Shown here one piece after another: positions 8,215-16,076 of a stretch of DNA of 64,000 nt (the stretch's first letter is position 1; each line of letters starts with the position of its first letter). This stretch comes from GCA-020344555 sp964405925 (lineage in GTDB: Bacteria; Planctomycetota; Phycisphaerae; UBA1845): positions 5,452-69,451 of the forward strand of contig CAYOQG010000002.1 in the NCBI GenBank assembly GCA_964405925.1. The letters run 5' to 3'. The position numbers and the translations under genes are program-made. The notes beneath the pieces are model-generated. The model saw only the letters and a program-made list of their open reading frames with translations. It was not told where the DNA came from and did not search any database.

Positions 8215-9990
8215 ATGCCATCAAACGACGAAAAGCGATCTTTGAATTTCATCCGGGAAATCATCGAGGATGACCTGGAGACGAATAAGTGGGACGGGCG
8301 GGTGCATACGCGGTTTCCGCCGGAGCCGAACGGGTATCTGCACATCGGCCATGCCAAGTCGATCTGTTTGAACTTCGGGTTGGCGGCTCAGTATGGTGGG
8401 AAGTGCAACCTGCGGTTCGACGACACCAACCCGGTCAAGGAAGAGGAGGAGTACGTCGAGTCGATCAAAAAGGACGTACGCTGGCTGGGGTTCGACTGGG
8501 AGGATCGGCTTCTTTTCGGCTCGGATTACTTCGAGCAGATGTACGAATATGCTGTCCAGCTCATCAGAACCGGCAAAGCCTATGTCTGTGGCCTGACACC
8601 CGACCAGACCAAGGACTATCGCGGCACGTTGACCAGGCCCGGCAAGAAGAGCCCCTATCGCAACCGCTCGATCGAAGAGAACCTCGATCTGTTTACGCGA
8701 ATGCGGGCCGGTGAGTTCCCCGACGGATCGAAGACGCTACGAGCCAAGATCGACATGGCTCATGCCAACATGAACATGCGCGATCCGGTCATGTACCGCA
8801 TCCTCCACGCCCGCCACCATCGTACCGGTGACAAGTGGTGCGTTTATCCCATGTATGACTGGGCGCACGGGTTGGAGGACTCGATCGAAGGGATCACCCA
8901 TTCGATCTGTACGCTCGAATTCGAGGATCATCGGCCTTTATACGATTGGTTCATCGATGCCATCAACGAAGGCCGCGGTCCAGGCAGCCAGTGGGGCGAG
9001 AAAATCGTCCACTCACAGCAGATCGAGTTCGCCCGTCTGGACCTGACCTACACGATCATGAGCAAACGGAAACTGCTGGAGCTGGTGCGCGAGGGGCGCG
9101 TCAGGGGCTGGAACGACCCAAGAATGCCTACAGTTTCCGGTATGCGGCGACGCGGGTATACCCCGGAGTCGATACGCAAGTTCTGTGACCGCATCGGTGT
9201 GGCCAAGTTCAACAGTGTCATCGATATAGCGCTTTTGGAACACTGCGTTCGGGAGGATTTGAACAAGCGGGCGCCGCGGGTGATGGGGGTGCTGAAACCG
9301 CTCCGGGTGGTCATCGACAATTATCGGGAGGATCAAGTGGAAGAGCTCGACGCGGTCAACAACCCGGAAGATCCCTCGGCGGGGACCCGGAAGGTGCCGT
9401 TTTCACGGGTTCTTTACATCGAAAAAGACGATTTTCGCGAGGACCCGCCCAAGAAGTTCTTCCGCTTGGCACCGGGTCGCGAGGTGCGGCTGCGATATGC
9501 CTACTTCGTGACGTGCGTGGACGTCGTAAAGGACGTGCAGACCGGAGAGGTGGTCGAGCTGCATTGCACGTATGACCCGGCTTCCCGCGGTGGTGATTCG
9601 CCCGATGGTCGAAAGGTGAAAGCCACCCTCCACTGGGTTTCCGCAGCCCACGCCGTGCCGGCGGAGGTTCGGTTATACGATCATCTCTTTACGAAACCGG
9701 ATCCCGAGGACGTTGATGAGGAAGGAGCTGACTATAAGAGCAACCTCAATCCGAACTCGCTGGTGACGCTCGCTGACTGCCAGGTCGAACCGAGTCTTGC
9801 GGGGGCGACGCCCGGCAGTCGCTATCAATTTGAGCGTCAGGGATATTTTTGCGTCGATCCCGATTCGTCGGGAGGTGGACTTGTTTTCAACCGTACAGTG
9901 CCACTCCGTGACAGTTGGGCAAGGATTGAGAAGGGCATGTCGCTTGCCGTGTCCGGAGGTCAAGGTGATTCGCAGTCCGCTGCGGACTGA
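8215..9990 (+). CDS. glnS: glutaminyl-tRNA synthetase
   Basis: A 591-residue class I aminoacyl-tRNA synthetase that charges tRNA-Gln in the cytoplasm. The HIGH motif is at residues 43-46 (PNGYLHIGHAK), the KMSKS-equivalent MSKR at 282-285, and the active-site block YPMYDWAHGLEDSIEGITHS lies between them. The last ~240 residues are the beta-barrel anticodon-binding domain. It is slightly longer than the ~550-residue enterobacterial enzyme because of C-terminal extra residues. ATG 8215 is chosen because alignment with the duplicated fragment upstream starts there. The region immediately upstream is the REP/RAYT unit, so it may lack its original promoter. Presence of GlnRS suggests direct charging of tRNA-Gln. 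Confidence 0.95.
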   Translation: MPSNDEKRSLNFIREIIEDDLETNKWDGRVHTRFPPEPNGYLHIGHAKSICLNFGLAAQYGGKCNLRFDDTNPVKEEEEYVESIKKDVRWLGFDWEDRLLFGSDYFEQMYEYAVQLIRTGKAYVCGLTPDQTKDYRGTLTRPGKKSPYRNRSIEENLDLFTRMRAGEFPDGSKTLRAKIDMAHANMNMRDPVMYRILHARHHRTGDKWCVYPMYDWAHGLEDSIEGITHSICTLEFEDHRPLYDWFIDAINEGRGPGSQWGEKIVHSQQIEFARLDLTYTIMSKRKLLELVREGRVRGWNDPRMPTVSGMRRRGYTPESIRKFCDRIGVAKFNSVIDIALLEHCVREDLNKRAPRVMGVLKPLRVVIDNYREDQVEELDAVNNPEDPSAGTRKVPFSRVLYIEKDDFREDPPKKFFRLAPGREVRLRYAYFVTCVDVVKDVQTGEVVELHCTYDPASRGGDSPDGRKVKATLHWVSAAHAVPAEVRLYDHLFTKPDPEDVDEEGADYKSNLNPNSLVTLADCQVEPSLAGATPGSRYQFERQGYFCVDPDSSGGGLVFNRTVPLRDSWARIEKGMSLAVSGGQGDSQSAAD

Positions 9991-10077
9991 AGCCTGCGGC
10001 GCGGTGCACCGTGGCTGCCCCCTTACCCTGCCCTCTCCGCCAAAAGAGAGAGAGGAGCCAACGCCTAGGACCCCGCG

Positions 10078-10302
10078 ATGAACGAGAAGGAGCGCACGGC
10101 AGAGATCAGGTCGGCTGTTCGCGGTGAAGCGGACGCCCTTCAGCGATTGCTTGTCGACTACTATGCGCCGCTTCGTAAACCTGTGGGGGGCAGAGTCGAA
10201 CCTTCGATGCGTCGCCACATCGATCCGGACGACGTGCTGTAGGAGACCTACGCCGCGGCATACGCCGTTGAACGGCATCGAAAGGACCGCGCGGGCTCAT
10301 AG
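10078..10302 (+). pseudogene. ECF sigma factor gene broken by a nonsense codon
   Basis: From ATG 10078 the frame reads like sigma-70 region 2 of a planctomycete ECF factor (AVRGEADALQRLLVDYYAPL, then RRHIDPDDVL). At the position where these proteins continue Gln-Glu-Thr-Tyr, a TAG (10240-10242) stands in place of a Gln codon. The frame then resumes with ETYAAAYAVERH before a second stop at 10300-10302. Region 4 was not found downstream. It is therefore a truncated relic that cannot bind promoters. Confidence 0.65.
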
Positions 10303-10352
10303 CACACGGCTCAACGGGGTGCGAGTCGGGAGGATAGTGCTGGAGTTGGGTG

Positions 10353-10988
10353 TCAAAAGTCTGCGTCTGCGCCCAGTTGCCCGGCCTTTTGCTGCAGCAT
10401 CGTAATGATGGCCTGCCACTTTTGGGTCACCTCGTGAAACTCATATTGGAGGATATCGGCGAGCAGGACGTAGTCGCTTACTCGCAGGGCGTCGCGGACC
10501 TGGAGGAGTACCTCCTTGGGTCTGCTGAGCAAACTAACAAGCGGTTCCTCGTGGACGGTGGTCTGCTCCGCGCTGAGTTGCAGCATCTCGATAGATTTAG
10601 CCACGGCATCGTGAATCTGCTGCCAGACGCGCAGGCACCCACCCAACGCTTCGGCCGCCTCGACGACGTTGCCCTCGGTGAGCAGCCCGGCTACACGCTG
10701 GCACTCCGCGTCGGTGTCCGCGAGACATACCGAAGCCTGCTCCATGGCGTCCAGCACCAACTGGTGACGTGTCCCTGTAAAGACCTCAAGTCGCTGCACG
10801 GACGATACGCGTCTTTGCAGGACGTCAGCCATGTCTGTGCTGGGGATGTCCCGGCCATCACAGCGGACGGCGATGACGACGTCGCCAGGGGTGCACATGT
10901 TGGCCTGGATGAGCACTAGCACATCCTGCAGGGTATCGTCCTCGGCGAATGTGGTCTCGCGCGGATGGTCGTCGAGAAAGATCTCCAC
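10353..10988 (-). CDS. hypothetical protein, helical
   Basis: A 211-residue cytoplasmic protein that I do not recognise. It starts at GTG 10988 with a GGGAG ribosome-binding site. Residues 1-70 look like a small alpha/beta domain (MEIFLDDHPRETTFAEDDTL, with a later strand DVVIAVRCDGRDI), reminiscent of ubiquitin-like folds. The remainder is almost wholly helical with a heptad-like pattern (VVEAAEALGGCLRVWQQI, ILQYEFHEVTQKWQAI). No catalytic motif or membrane segment is visible. It stands alone between the sigma-factor relic and the deacetylase. Confidence 0.6.
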   Translation of the reverse strand: MEIFLDDHPRETTFAEDDTLQDVLVLIQANMCTPGDVVIAVRCDGRDIPSTDMADVLQRRVSSVQRLEVFTGTRHQLVLDAMEQASVCLADTDAECQRVAGLLTEGNVVEAAEALGGCLRVWQQIHDAVAKSIEMLQLSAEQTTVHEEPLVSLLSRPKEVLLQVRDALRVSDYVLLADILQYEFHEVTQKWQAIITMLQQKAGQLGADADF

Positions 10989-11110
10989 TTTGTTCTCCCA
11001 TAGGCGCGATTAGACGTCGTCCGAGTCGTTACCGCCCCTCATCAAGTATCGGCCTAACCACGGGTCCCTCCACAGCTCAGCCGTCGTAGGGAAAACATCT
11101 CACGACGGAC

Positions 11111-11866
11111 TCAATCCGACTTACGTTTGAAGGGCGGCGGGATCTTCCAATCCCCCAACAGGCTCACCATATCGGCGACACCGATTGGCCTGGGCAGGGC
11201 GTACAACTCGCCGAAGCGCACCCCCGCCAGGATGCCCTCCGCCCCCGCCAGTGAACGAATGTAGTGCTCGACGCCCGCAAACCGCTGTTCGTCAAACTGC
11301 GATCGGTAGCAACGGACGGCCTCGACCTTCTGATCAATGGTATCAGTGATATCGACGACAAACTGCGAATGCCAATGCGTCACCTCGGATGCGAAGCGAA
11401 CGGGCCGGTATACGAGATGGTCAACGCGGAACGGTTCCGTGTTGTCGAACCGCTCGTCCCACTTCGTGAGCTGTGAGTAGAACCGGGCTGCCTCGGTGAT
11501 GAGCTGTCCCTGATAGTGGTCTGGCGACGCAGCGGGCGTCCGACCGGCCATCCCGACCAGAATCTTGGGGCGGTACTGCCTCAAGGCCGTCGCCATCGCG
11601 TACCGCGCTTGGGGTCCGTCCATGAGGGTACGGTTTTCGAGGCCGAGCATCTCGCAGACCTGAACGCCGAGGATCTCGGCTGCAGTCTGCATCTCCTTGA
11701 TCCGCGTTTCTCGCGTACCATGAGGGGTCGGCTCACCGTCGGTCATGTGCAACATACCGACGCGATAGCCGAGCCGGACAAGCTTGGCGATGGCCCCCCC
11801 CATGCCAATCTCGAGATCGTCGGGATGGGGAGCAGTAAACACAATGTCAAGCGGGGTATCCGTCAT
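11111..11866 (-). CDS. PIG-L family deacetylase (BshB1/LmbE-like)
   Basis: A 251-residue zinc-dependent N-deacetylase. The family motif is near the start (APHPDDLEIGMGGAIAKL), with the second metal His expected in SPDHYQ. The C-terminal CYRSQFDEQRFAGVEHY resembles BshB1-type enzymes that deacetylate GlcNAc-malate in bacillithiol synthesis. ATG 11866 is used because AAGGTG precedes it and the upstream part of the open frame has no homology. Without bshA or bshC nearby the substrate remains open. Confidence 0.8.
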   Translation of the reverse strand: MTDTPLDIVFTAPHPDDLEIGMGGAIAKLVRLGYRVGMLHMTDGEPTPHGTRETRIKEMQTAAEILGVQVCEMLGLENRTLMDGPQARYAMATALRQYRPKILVGMAGRTPAASPDHYQGQLITEAARFYSQLTKWDERFDNTEPFRVDHLVYRPVRFASEVTHWHSQFVVDITDTIDQKVEAVRCYRSQFDEQRFAGVEHYIRSLAGAEGILAGVRFGELYALPRPIGVADMVSLLGDWKIPPPFKRKSD

Positions 11867-12061
11867 ATCACCTTGGCTCCGCTCCTTCTGCGTGAGTGTT
11901 CGGACGTACACGCGACTATAGGCCGCAAGCCGAATAAGGACAACGGCGCTTGAGGGACGGGATCCGGTCATGCTCCGGCTCTCGGCGAGCCAGTCCGCGC
12001 AGTCTCCTTGTCTCAGGATCGGGCCCTGGCGTTGAGGAGAGCTCGACGCTACAACTACGGC

Positions 12062-12550
12062 ATGAGGAAAGAGATCCGAGACGCCGACCGCGAACAGGTG
12101 GCCGAGTTCATCGAAAGGCACTGGCATAGCCGCATGGTGATGAGCCATGGTCGCAGCTTCTACCCCCACAAGGAGCAGGGCTTCATCGAGCTCCGCGATG
12201 GCAAGATTGTGGGTCTGTTGACCTATAGCATCGATCAGGACGCGATGGAGATGCTTACTCTCAACAGCACGCTGGAAGGCCAGGGCATCGGGTCATCTCT
12301 GATCCTCAGCGCGATCGAAAAGGCGCGCCACGAAGGTTTGAGACGAGTCTGGCTTACCACGACTAACGACGCCATGCGGGCGATCAGTCTCTATCAGCGC
12401 CTGGGATTCCGGCTCATCGAGGTCAACGTCGGCGTCATTGACGAAGCCAGGAAGGTCAAGCCGCAGATCCCCGAGGTTGGTGAGCGGGGGATACCCATCC
12501 ACGACGAGATCGTGATGGAGCTCAAGATCAAGCCTTATCTCGACGGGTGA
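12062..12550 (+). CDS. GNAT family N-acetyltransferase
   Basis: A 162-residue GNAT acetyltransferase. Strand beta-4 and the acetyl-CoA P-loop region are seen as MLTLNSTLEGQGIGSSLI, where the Q/R-x-x-G-x-G/A pattern is QGIGSS, followed by AIEKARHEGLRRVWLTTTND and the closing AISLYQRLGFR. The N terminus contains a conserved-looking HWHSRMVMSHG that could bind the acceptor. ATG 12062 fits the start of the domain. The acceptor (protein, small amine or antibiotic) is unknown. The gene is divergent from the PIG-L deacetylase on its left. Confidence 0.85.
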   Translation: MRKEIRDADREQVAEFIERHWHSRMVMSHGRSFYPHKEQGFIELRDGKIVGLLTYSIDQDAMEMLTLNSTLEGQGIGSSLILSAIEKARHEGLRRVWLTTTNDAMRAISLYQRLGFRLIEVNVGVIDEARKVKPQIPEVGERGIPIHDEIVMELKIKPYLDG

Positions 12551-12785
12551 TCGATCGCGGCGAGGCGGGCGCCCGTTTTGGAGCGCCCAGTGAGTCATCG
12601 CCTCTTTCCCCCGTGTGCGATGCCCGTCTCGACATAAGGGCGCAACGGATCGACCAAGGGCCATGGGGCCGCCACCGTACTCGCTGAGCCGGCTACGACA
12701 GCATATAAGTCTCTCGCGACAAAGCCCGATCAGATCGTAATAGTGGAGGACGGGAGTTGGCAGTCTTGAGATCAGGAGTTGGCAG

Positions 12786-13832
12786 ATGAGCGACCCGGCG
12801 ACGTCGCTTTCATCCCAGGGAGATTGGCGTAGCGGCCGAACCGAGGCCGTCCGAGAGTTCTTGGCCAAGTACGCGCCCAGCGAACACGATGACCTCCTCC
12901 TGCAAATGTTGGTCACTGTTTGCCGTCTGGCCGCTGACGGTGCGGATCGGGGCGACTTGAAGATCCTCAACGCCGCTTTGAGAGAGCTGCGCTATGCCTT
13001 CAAGGTGTTCGCCCCATACATCGAGGTGCCTAAAGTCACGATTTTCGGCTCTGCTCGCACATCGGAAAAGCACCCTCAGTACCAAGAAGCTAAGAAGTTT
13101 GCAGAGCTTATCCAGCGGCAGGGATGGATGGTGATCACGGGGGCGGGCCTGGGAATCATGCGGGCCGGTCATCAGGGGGCAAGACGGGAAGCGAGCTTTG
13201 GCGTGGCCATCAGCCTGCCCTTTGAACAGGAGACCAATACGATCATCGCAGACGATCCCAAGCTCATCAACTTCAGGTACTTCTTCACCCGAAAGCTGAT
13301 GTTCGTGAAGGAGGCAGAGGCGATCGTGCTGTTCCCAGGGGGGTTTGGAACGTTGGACGAAGGGTTCGAGTCGCTGACCTTGGTGCAGACGCTCAAGGCA
13401 GCACCCGTCCCGATCGTGCTGTGCGAGGAGCCAGGGGGAACCTATTGGCGAGGGTGGAGAAGGTTCGTGGAAACCGAACTGCTGGCGAATGGGATGATCG
13501 ACGTGGAAGACTTGAACTTGTTTCATATCACCGACCGGGCGGAGAGTGCCGTCCAGGAGGTGGTGAGTTTTTACCGTCGTTACCATTCGTCGCGGTATGT
13601 GGGCGAAACGCTGGTTTTTCGATTGAACAGCCGTCTCGATGTCGAAACACTATCCGAGATTAACGACACCTTCGCCGATATTATCAGACGGGGGCGTTTC
13701 GAACAGACCGACGGACCAGTCGAGGGCGAGGACGACGCCTATCCGGCCAAACCAAGGCTGGCGTTTGCGTTTGATCGGCGAAGCGCCGGGCGGCTTCGGT
13801 TGTTGATCAACCGAATCAACGAACGCCCATAG
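12786..13832 (+). CDS. LOG family / TIGR00730 Rossmann-fold protein
   Basis: A 348-residue protein whose central domain carries the LOG signature PGGFGTLDEGFE and the nucleotide-binding segment VITGAGLGIMRAGHQGA. LOG enzymes hydrolyse nucleoside 5'-monophosphates carrying N6-modified adenine to release the base; older annotations call them lysine decarboxylases. This is the long form, with about 80 extra helical residues before and 90 after the core, as seen in several environmental phyla. The start ATG 12786 follows AGGAG. It stands ahead of the MoxR cluster but with a 90-bp gap, so co-transcription is uncertain. Confidence 0.85.
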   Translation: MSDPATSLSSQGDWRSGRTEAVREFLAKYAPSEHDDLLLQMLVTVCRLAADGADRGDLKILNAALRELRYAFKVFAPYIEVPKVTIFGSARTSEKHPQYQEAKKFAELIQRQGWMVITGAGLGIMRAGHQGARREASFGVAISLPFEQETNTIIADDPKLINFRYFFTRKLMFVKEAEAIVLFPGGFGTLDEGFESLTLVQTLKAAPVPIVLCEEPGGTYWRGWRRFVETELLANGMIDVEDLNLFHITDRAESAVQEVVSFYRRYHSSRYVGETLVFRLNSRLDVETLSEINDTFADIIRRGRFEQTDGPVEGEDDAYPAKPRLAFAFDRRSAGRLRLLINRINERP

Positions 13833-13923
13833 CTTTGGTTTTGTGCTCTAGATCCGGCGCGTCAGCCTGCTTGTGGTCCCGACGCGTGTTAGGACTACGC
13901 CTGTATAAGGGGGAGCTTCTTCT

Positions 13924-15012
13924 ATGTCTTCCGAACCGGCCCGCGACGGCGGGGAAACGACCGGTGGCACGCCTGACGACGTGGCCATCGTTGAGAAACT
14001 GGCCAACGCCTACCAGCAGATCCGATCCGAGCTGGGCCGTGTCATCGTTGGACAGGAGGCTGTCATTGAGCAGCTCCTGATCGTACTGTTTTCGAGAGGC
14101 CACTGCATTCTGGAAGGTGTTCCCGGGCTGGCGAAAACGCTGCTGGTCAGCACGCTCTCGCGGCTGCTCTCCTTGAGTTTTTCGCGAATTCAGTTCACAC
14201 CCGACCTGATGCCATCAGACATCACCGGTACTGAAGTCATTGAGGAGGATCGAGGCACGGGTTCGCGTTCGTTGCGGTTCGTGAAAGGGCCGGTGTTTGC
14301 GAATGTGGTTTTGGCAGACGAGATCAACCGCACGCCGCCCAAGACACAGGCTGCTTTGCTCGAGGCGATGCAGGAAAATCAGGTCACCGCGGCGGGCTTC
14401 CCGCATAAGCTGCCCAAGCCGTTCTGTGTGCTGGCGACCCAAAACCCGATCGAGCAGGAAGGGACCTACCCCCTTCCCGAGGCTCAGCTGGACCGGTTCA
14501 TGTTCAAGGTGCGCGTCGACTATCCGTCGGAGGAGGAAGAGGTTCAGATCGTACGGATGACAACGGCGCCGCAGGACATCGAGCTGGAGCGGACGCTGGC
14601 CGCCCGCGACATTCTTGCCCTTCAGGATATCGTACGGCGGGTCCCGTGCGCCGATCATGTCATCCGGTATGCCACCAGGATGACACGCTTGACGCGGGTG
14701 GATAAGGGTGACGTTCCGCAGTTTATCAAGGACTACGTCGCATGGGGCGCCGGACCCCGCGCCTCACAAAACCTCGTGCTAACCGGCAAGGCCCGGGCGA
14801 TCCTCAAGGGAAGATACTACGTGTCCACGGAGGACATCGGGGCCGTGGCGCACCCGGTTCTGCGTCACCGCGTGCTGACCAATTTCAACGCAGAAGCTGA
14901 CGGGGTGCAGAGCGACGATCTCATTGATCAGCTAATTGAAGTTGTAGGGGTCGAGGAGGAATCGGGAATAGACACGGCCATGGCGAGCCGCGTGTTTGCG
15001 GACAGTGACTGA
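13924..15012 (+). CDS. MoxR-family AAA+ ATPase
   Basis: A 362-residue MoxR chaperone-like ATPase. Walker A is GVPGLAKT (residues 65-72), Walker B is VVLADE (128-133) followed by INRTPPKTQAALLEAM, and sensor-1 lies in FCVLATQNPIEQEGTYPLPEAQLDRF, all typical of MoxR. Such proteins help assemble or activate VWA-domain proteins, which are encoded directly downstream. The start follows a GGGGGAG site. It is the first gene of an eight-gene + strand run. Confidence 0.93.
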   Translation: MSSEPARDGGETTGGTPDDVAIVEKLANAYQQIRSELGRVIVGQEAVIEQLLIVLFSRGHCILEGVPGLAKTLLVSTLSRLLSLSFSRIQFTPDLMPSDITGTEVIEEDRGTGSRSLRFVKGPVFANVVLADEINRTPPKTQAALLEAMQENQVTAAGFPHKLPKPFCVLATQNPIEQEGTYPLPEAQLDRFMFKVRVDYPSEEEEVQIVRMTTAPQDIELERTLAARDILALQDIVRRVPCADHVIRYATRMTRLTRVDKGDVPQFIKDYVAWGAGPRASQNLVLTGKARAILKGRYYVSTEDIGAVAHPVLRHRVLTNFNAEADGVQSDDLIDQLIEVVGVEEESGIDTAMASRVFADSD

Positions 15013-15125
15013 AAACGCCAGCAAGTGGGCTGGCCGGTGATCTGCCGAACAGGTGCACGACCCAGGCCTGATCCGGAGAATGGCCCTTTGCGGGCACTCG
15101 TCGTATATCCAACCCGAAGCGTTCC

Positions 15126-16070
15126 ATGGAATCATCCGATCTCGACTATCGACGTTACCTCGATCCTGCGGTGCTCGCAAAGATCAGCGGTCTGGAGCTG
15201 CGGGCACGGTTGATCGTCGAGGGGTTTTTCAGTGGAATACACCACAGCCCCACTCACGGGGCATCGGTCGAGTTCGCCGATCATCGGGCGTACACCCAAG
15301 GCGATGATCTTCGCTACATCGATTGGAAGCTGTACGGAAAGACCGACAAGTATTACATCAAGGAATTCGAGCAAGAGACCAATCTGAACCTGATGTTGGT
15401 GGTCGACAACAGCGAGTCGATGCACTACCGGTCGTCAGAAGCGAGTATGACGAAGTACGATTATGCGACGGCAGCAGCCGCAGCCACCGGATATCTCGCG
15501 GCTCAGCAGCAAGATTCCGTCGGGCTGACCCTCTTCGACGAGCATCTGACGGCGTTTATCAGACCCTCCAACGGCACCCTGCATTGGAAAACGCTCGTAA
15601 AGGAGCTAGCCAGTCAAACCCGCCGGGCCAAGACCTCGATGGAACGCGTGCTGCACGAACTGGCGGAGCGCATAGGCCACCGCATGCTGATCATTCTGAT
15701 CAGTGATCTCTTCGACGAGCCCCGGCGAACGCTGAGGGGTCTGAAACACTTGCGGTATATCCAACAAGAGTTGGTCGTTTGGAACATTTGGGAACCGGCA
15801 GATCTCAGACTGCACTTCAGAGGTCCGGTGATGTTTGACGGTCTGGAGTTGGCGGGCAAGCTCCTGATCGATCCCCGCTCGCTGCGGACGCGGTACGTGG
15901 AGGAGGTCGGACAATTCCAAAGTGAGCTTCGGTCGGGGTGTGGGCACATGCAGATCGACTATGTCCTGTTTGACACCGCGGCATCGCTCGACACTGCCTT
16001 GAGCGGCTACCTGGCCACACGAAGTGCGAGGCTTCGGCAACGCTCGTCGCGGGTTTTGGGAGCAGGATAA
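15126..16070 (+). CDS. DUF58 protein with VWA-like core
   Basis: A 314-residue cytoplasmic protein. The conserved DUF58 block EFADHRAYTQGDDLRYIDWK lies at residues 49-68, followed by a VWA-like strand with the MIDAS pattern D-N-S-E-S (residues 94-98). DUF58 proteins are partners of MoxR ATPases. The short gap to moxR and six-base distance to the next start suggest an operon. No membrane segment is seen. Confidence 0.9.
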   Translation: MESSDLDYRRYLDPAVLAKISGLELRARLIVEGFFSGIHHSPTHGASVEFADHRAYTQGDDLRYIDWKLYGKTDKYYIKEFEQETNLNLMLVVDNSESMHYRSSEASMTKYDYATAAAAATGYLAAQQQDSVGLTLFDEHLTAFIRPSNGTLHWKTLVKELASQTRRAKTSMERVLHELAERIGHRMLIILISDLFDEPRRTLRGLKHLRYIQQELVVWNIWEPADLRLHFRGPVMFDGLELAGKLLIDPRSLRTRYVEEVGQFQSELRSGCGHMQIDYVLFDTAASLDTALSGYLATRSARLRQRSSRVLGAG

Positions 16071-16076
16071 GTGGTG

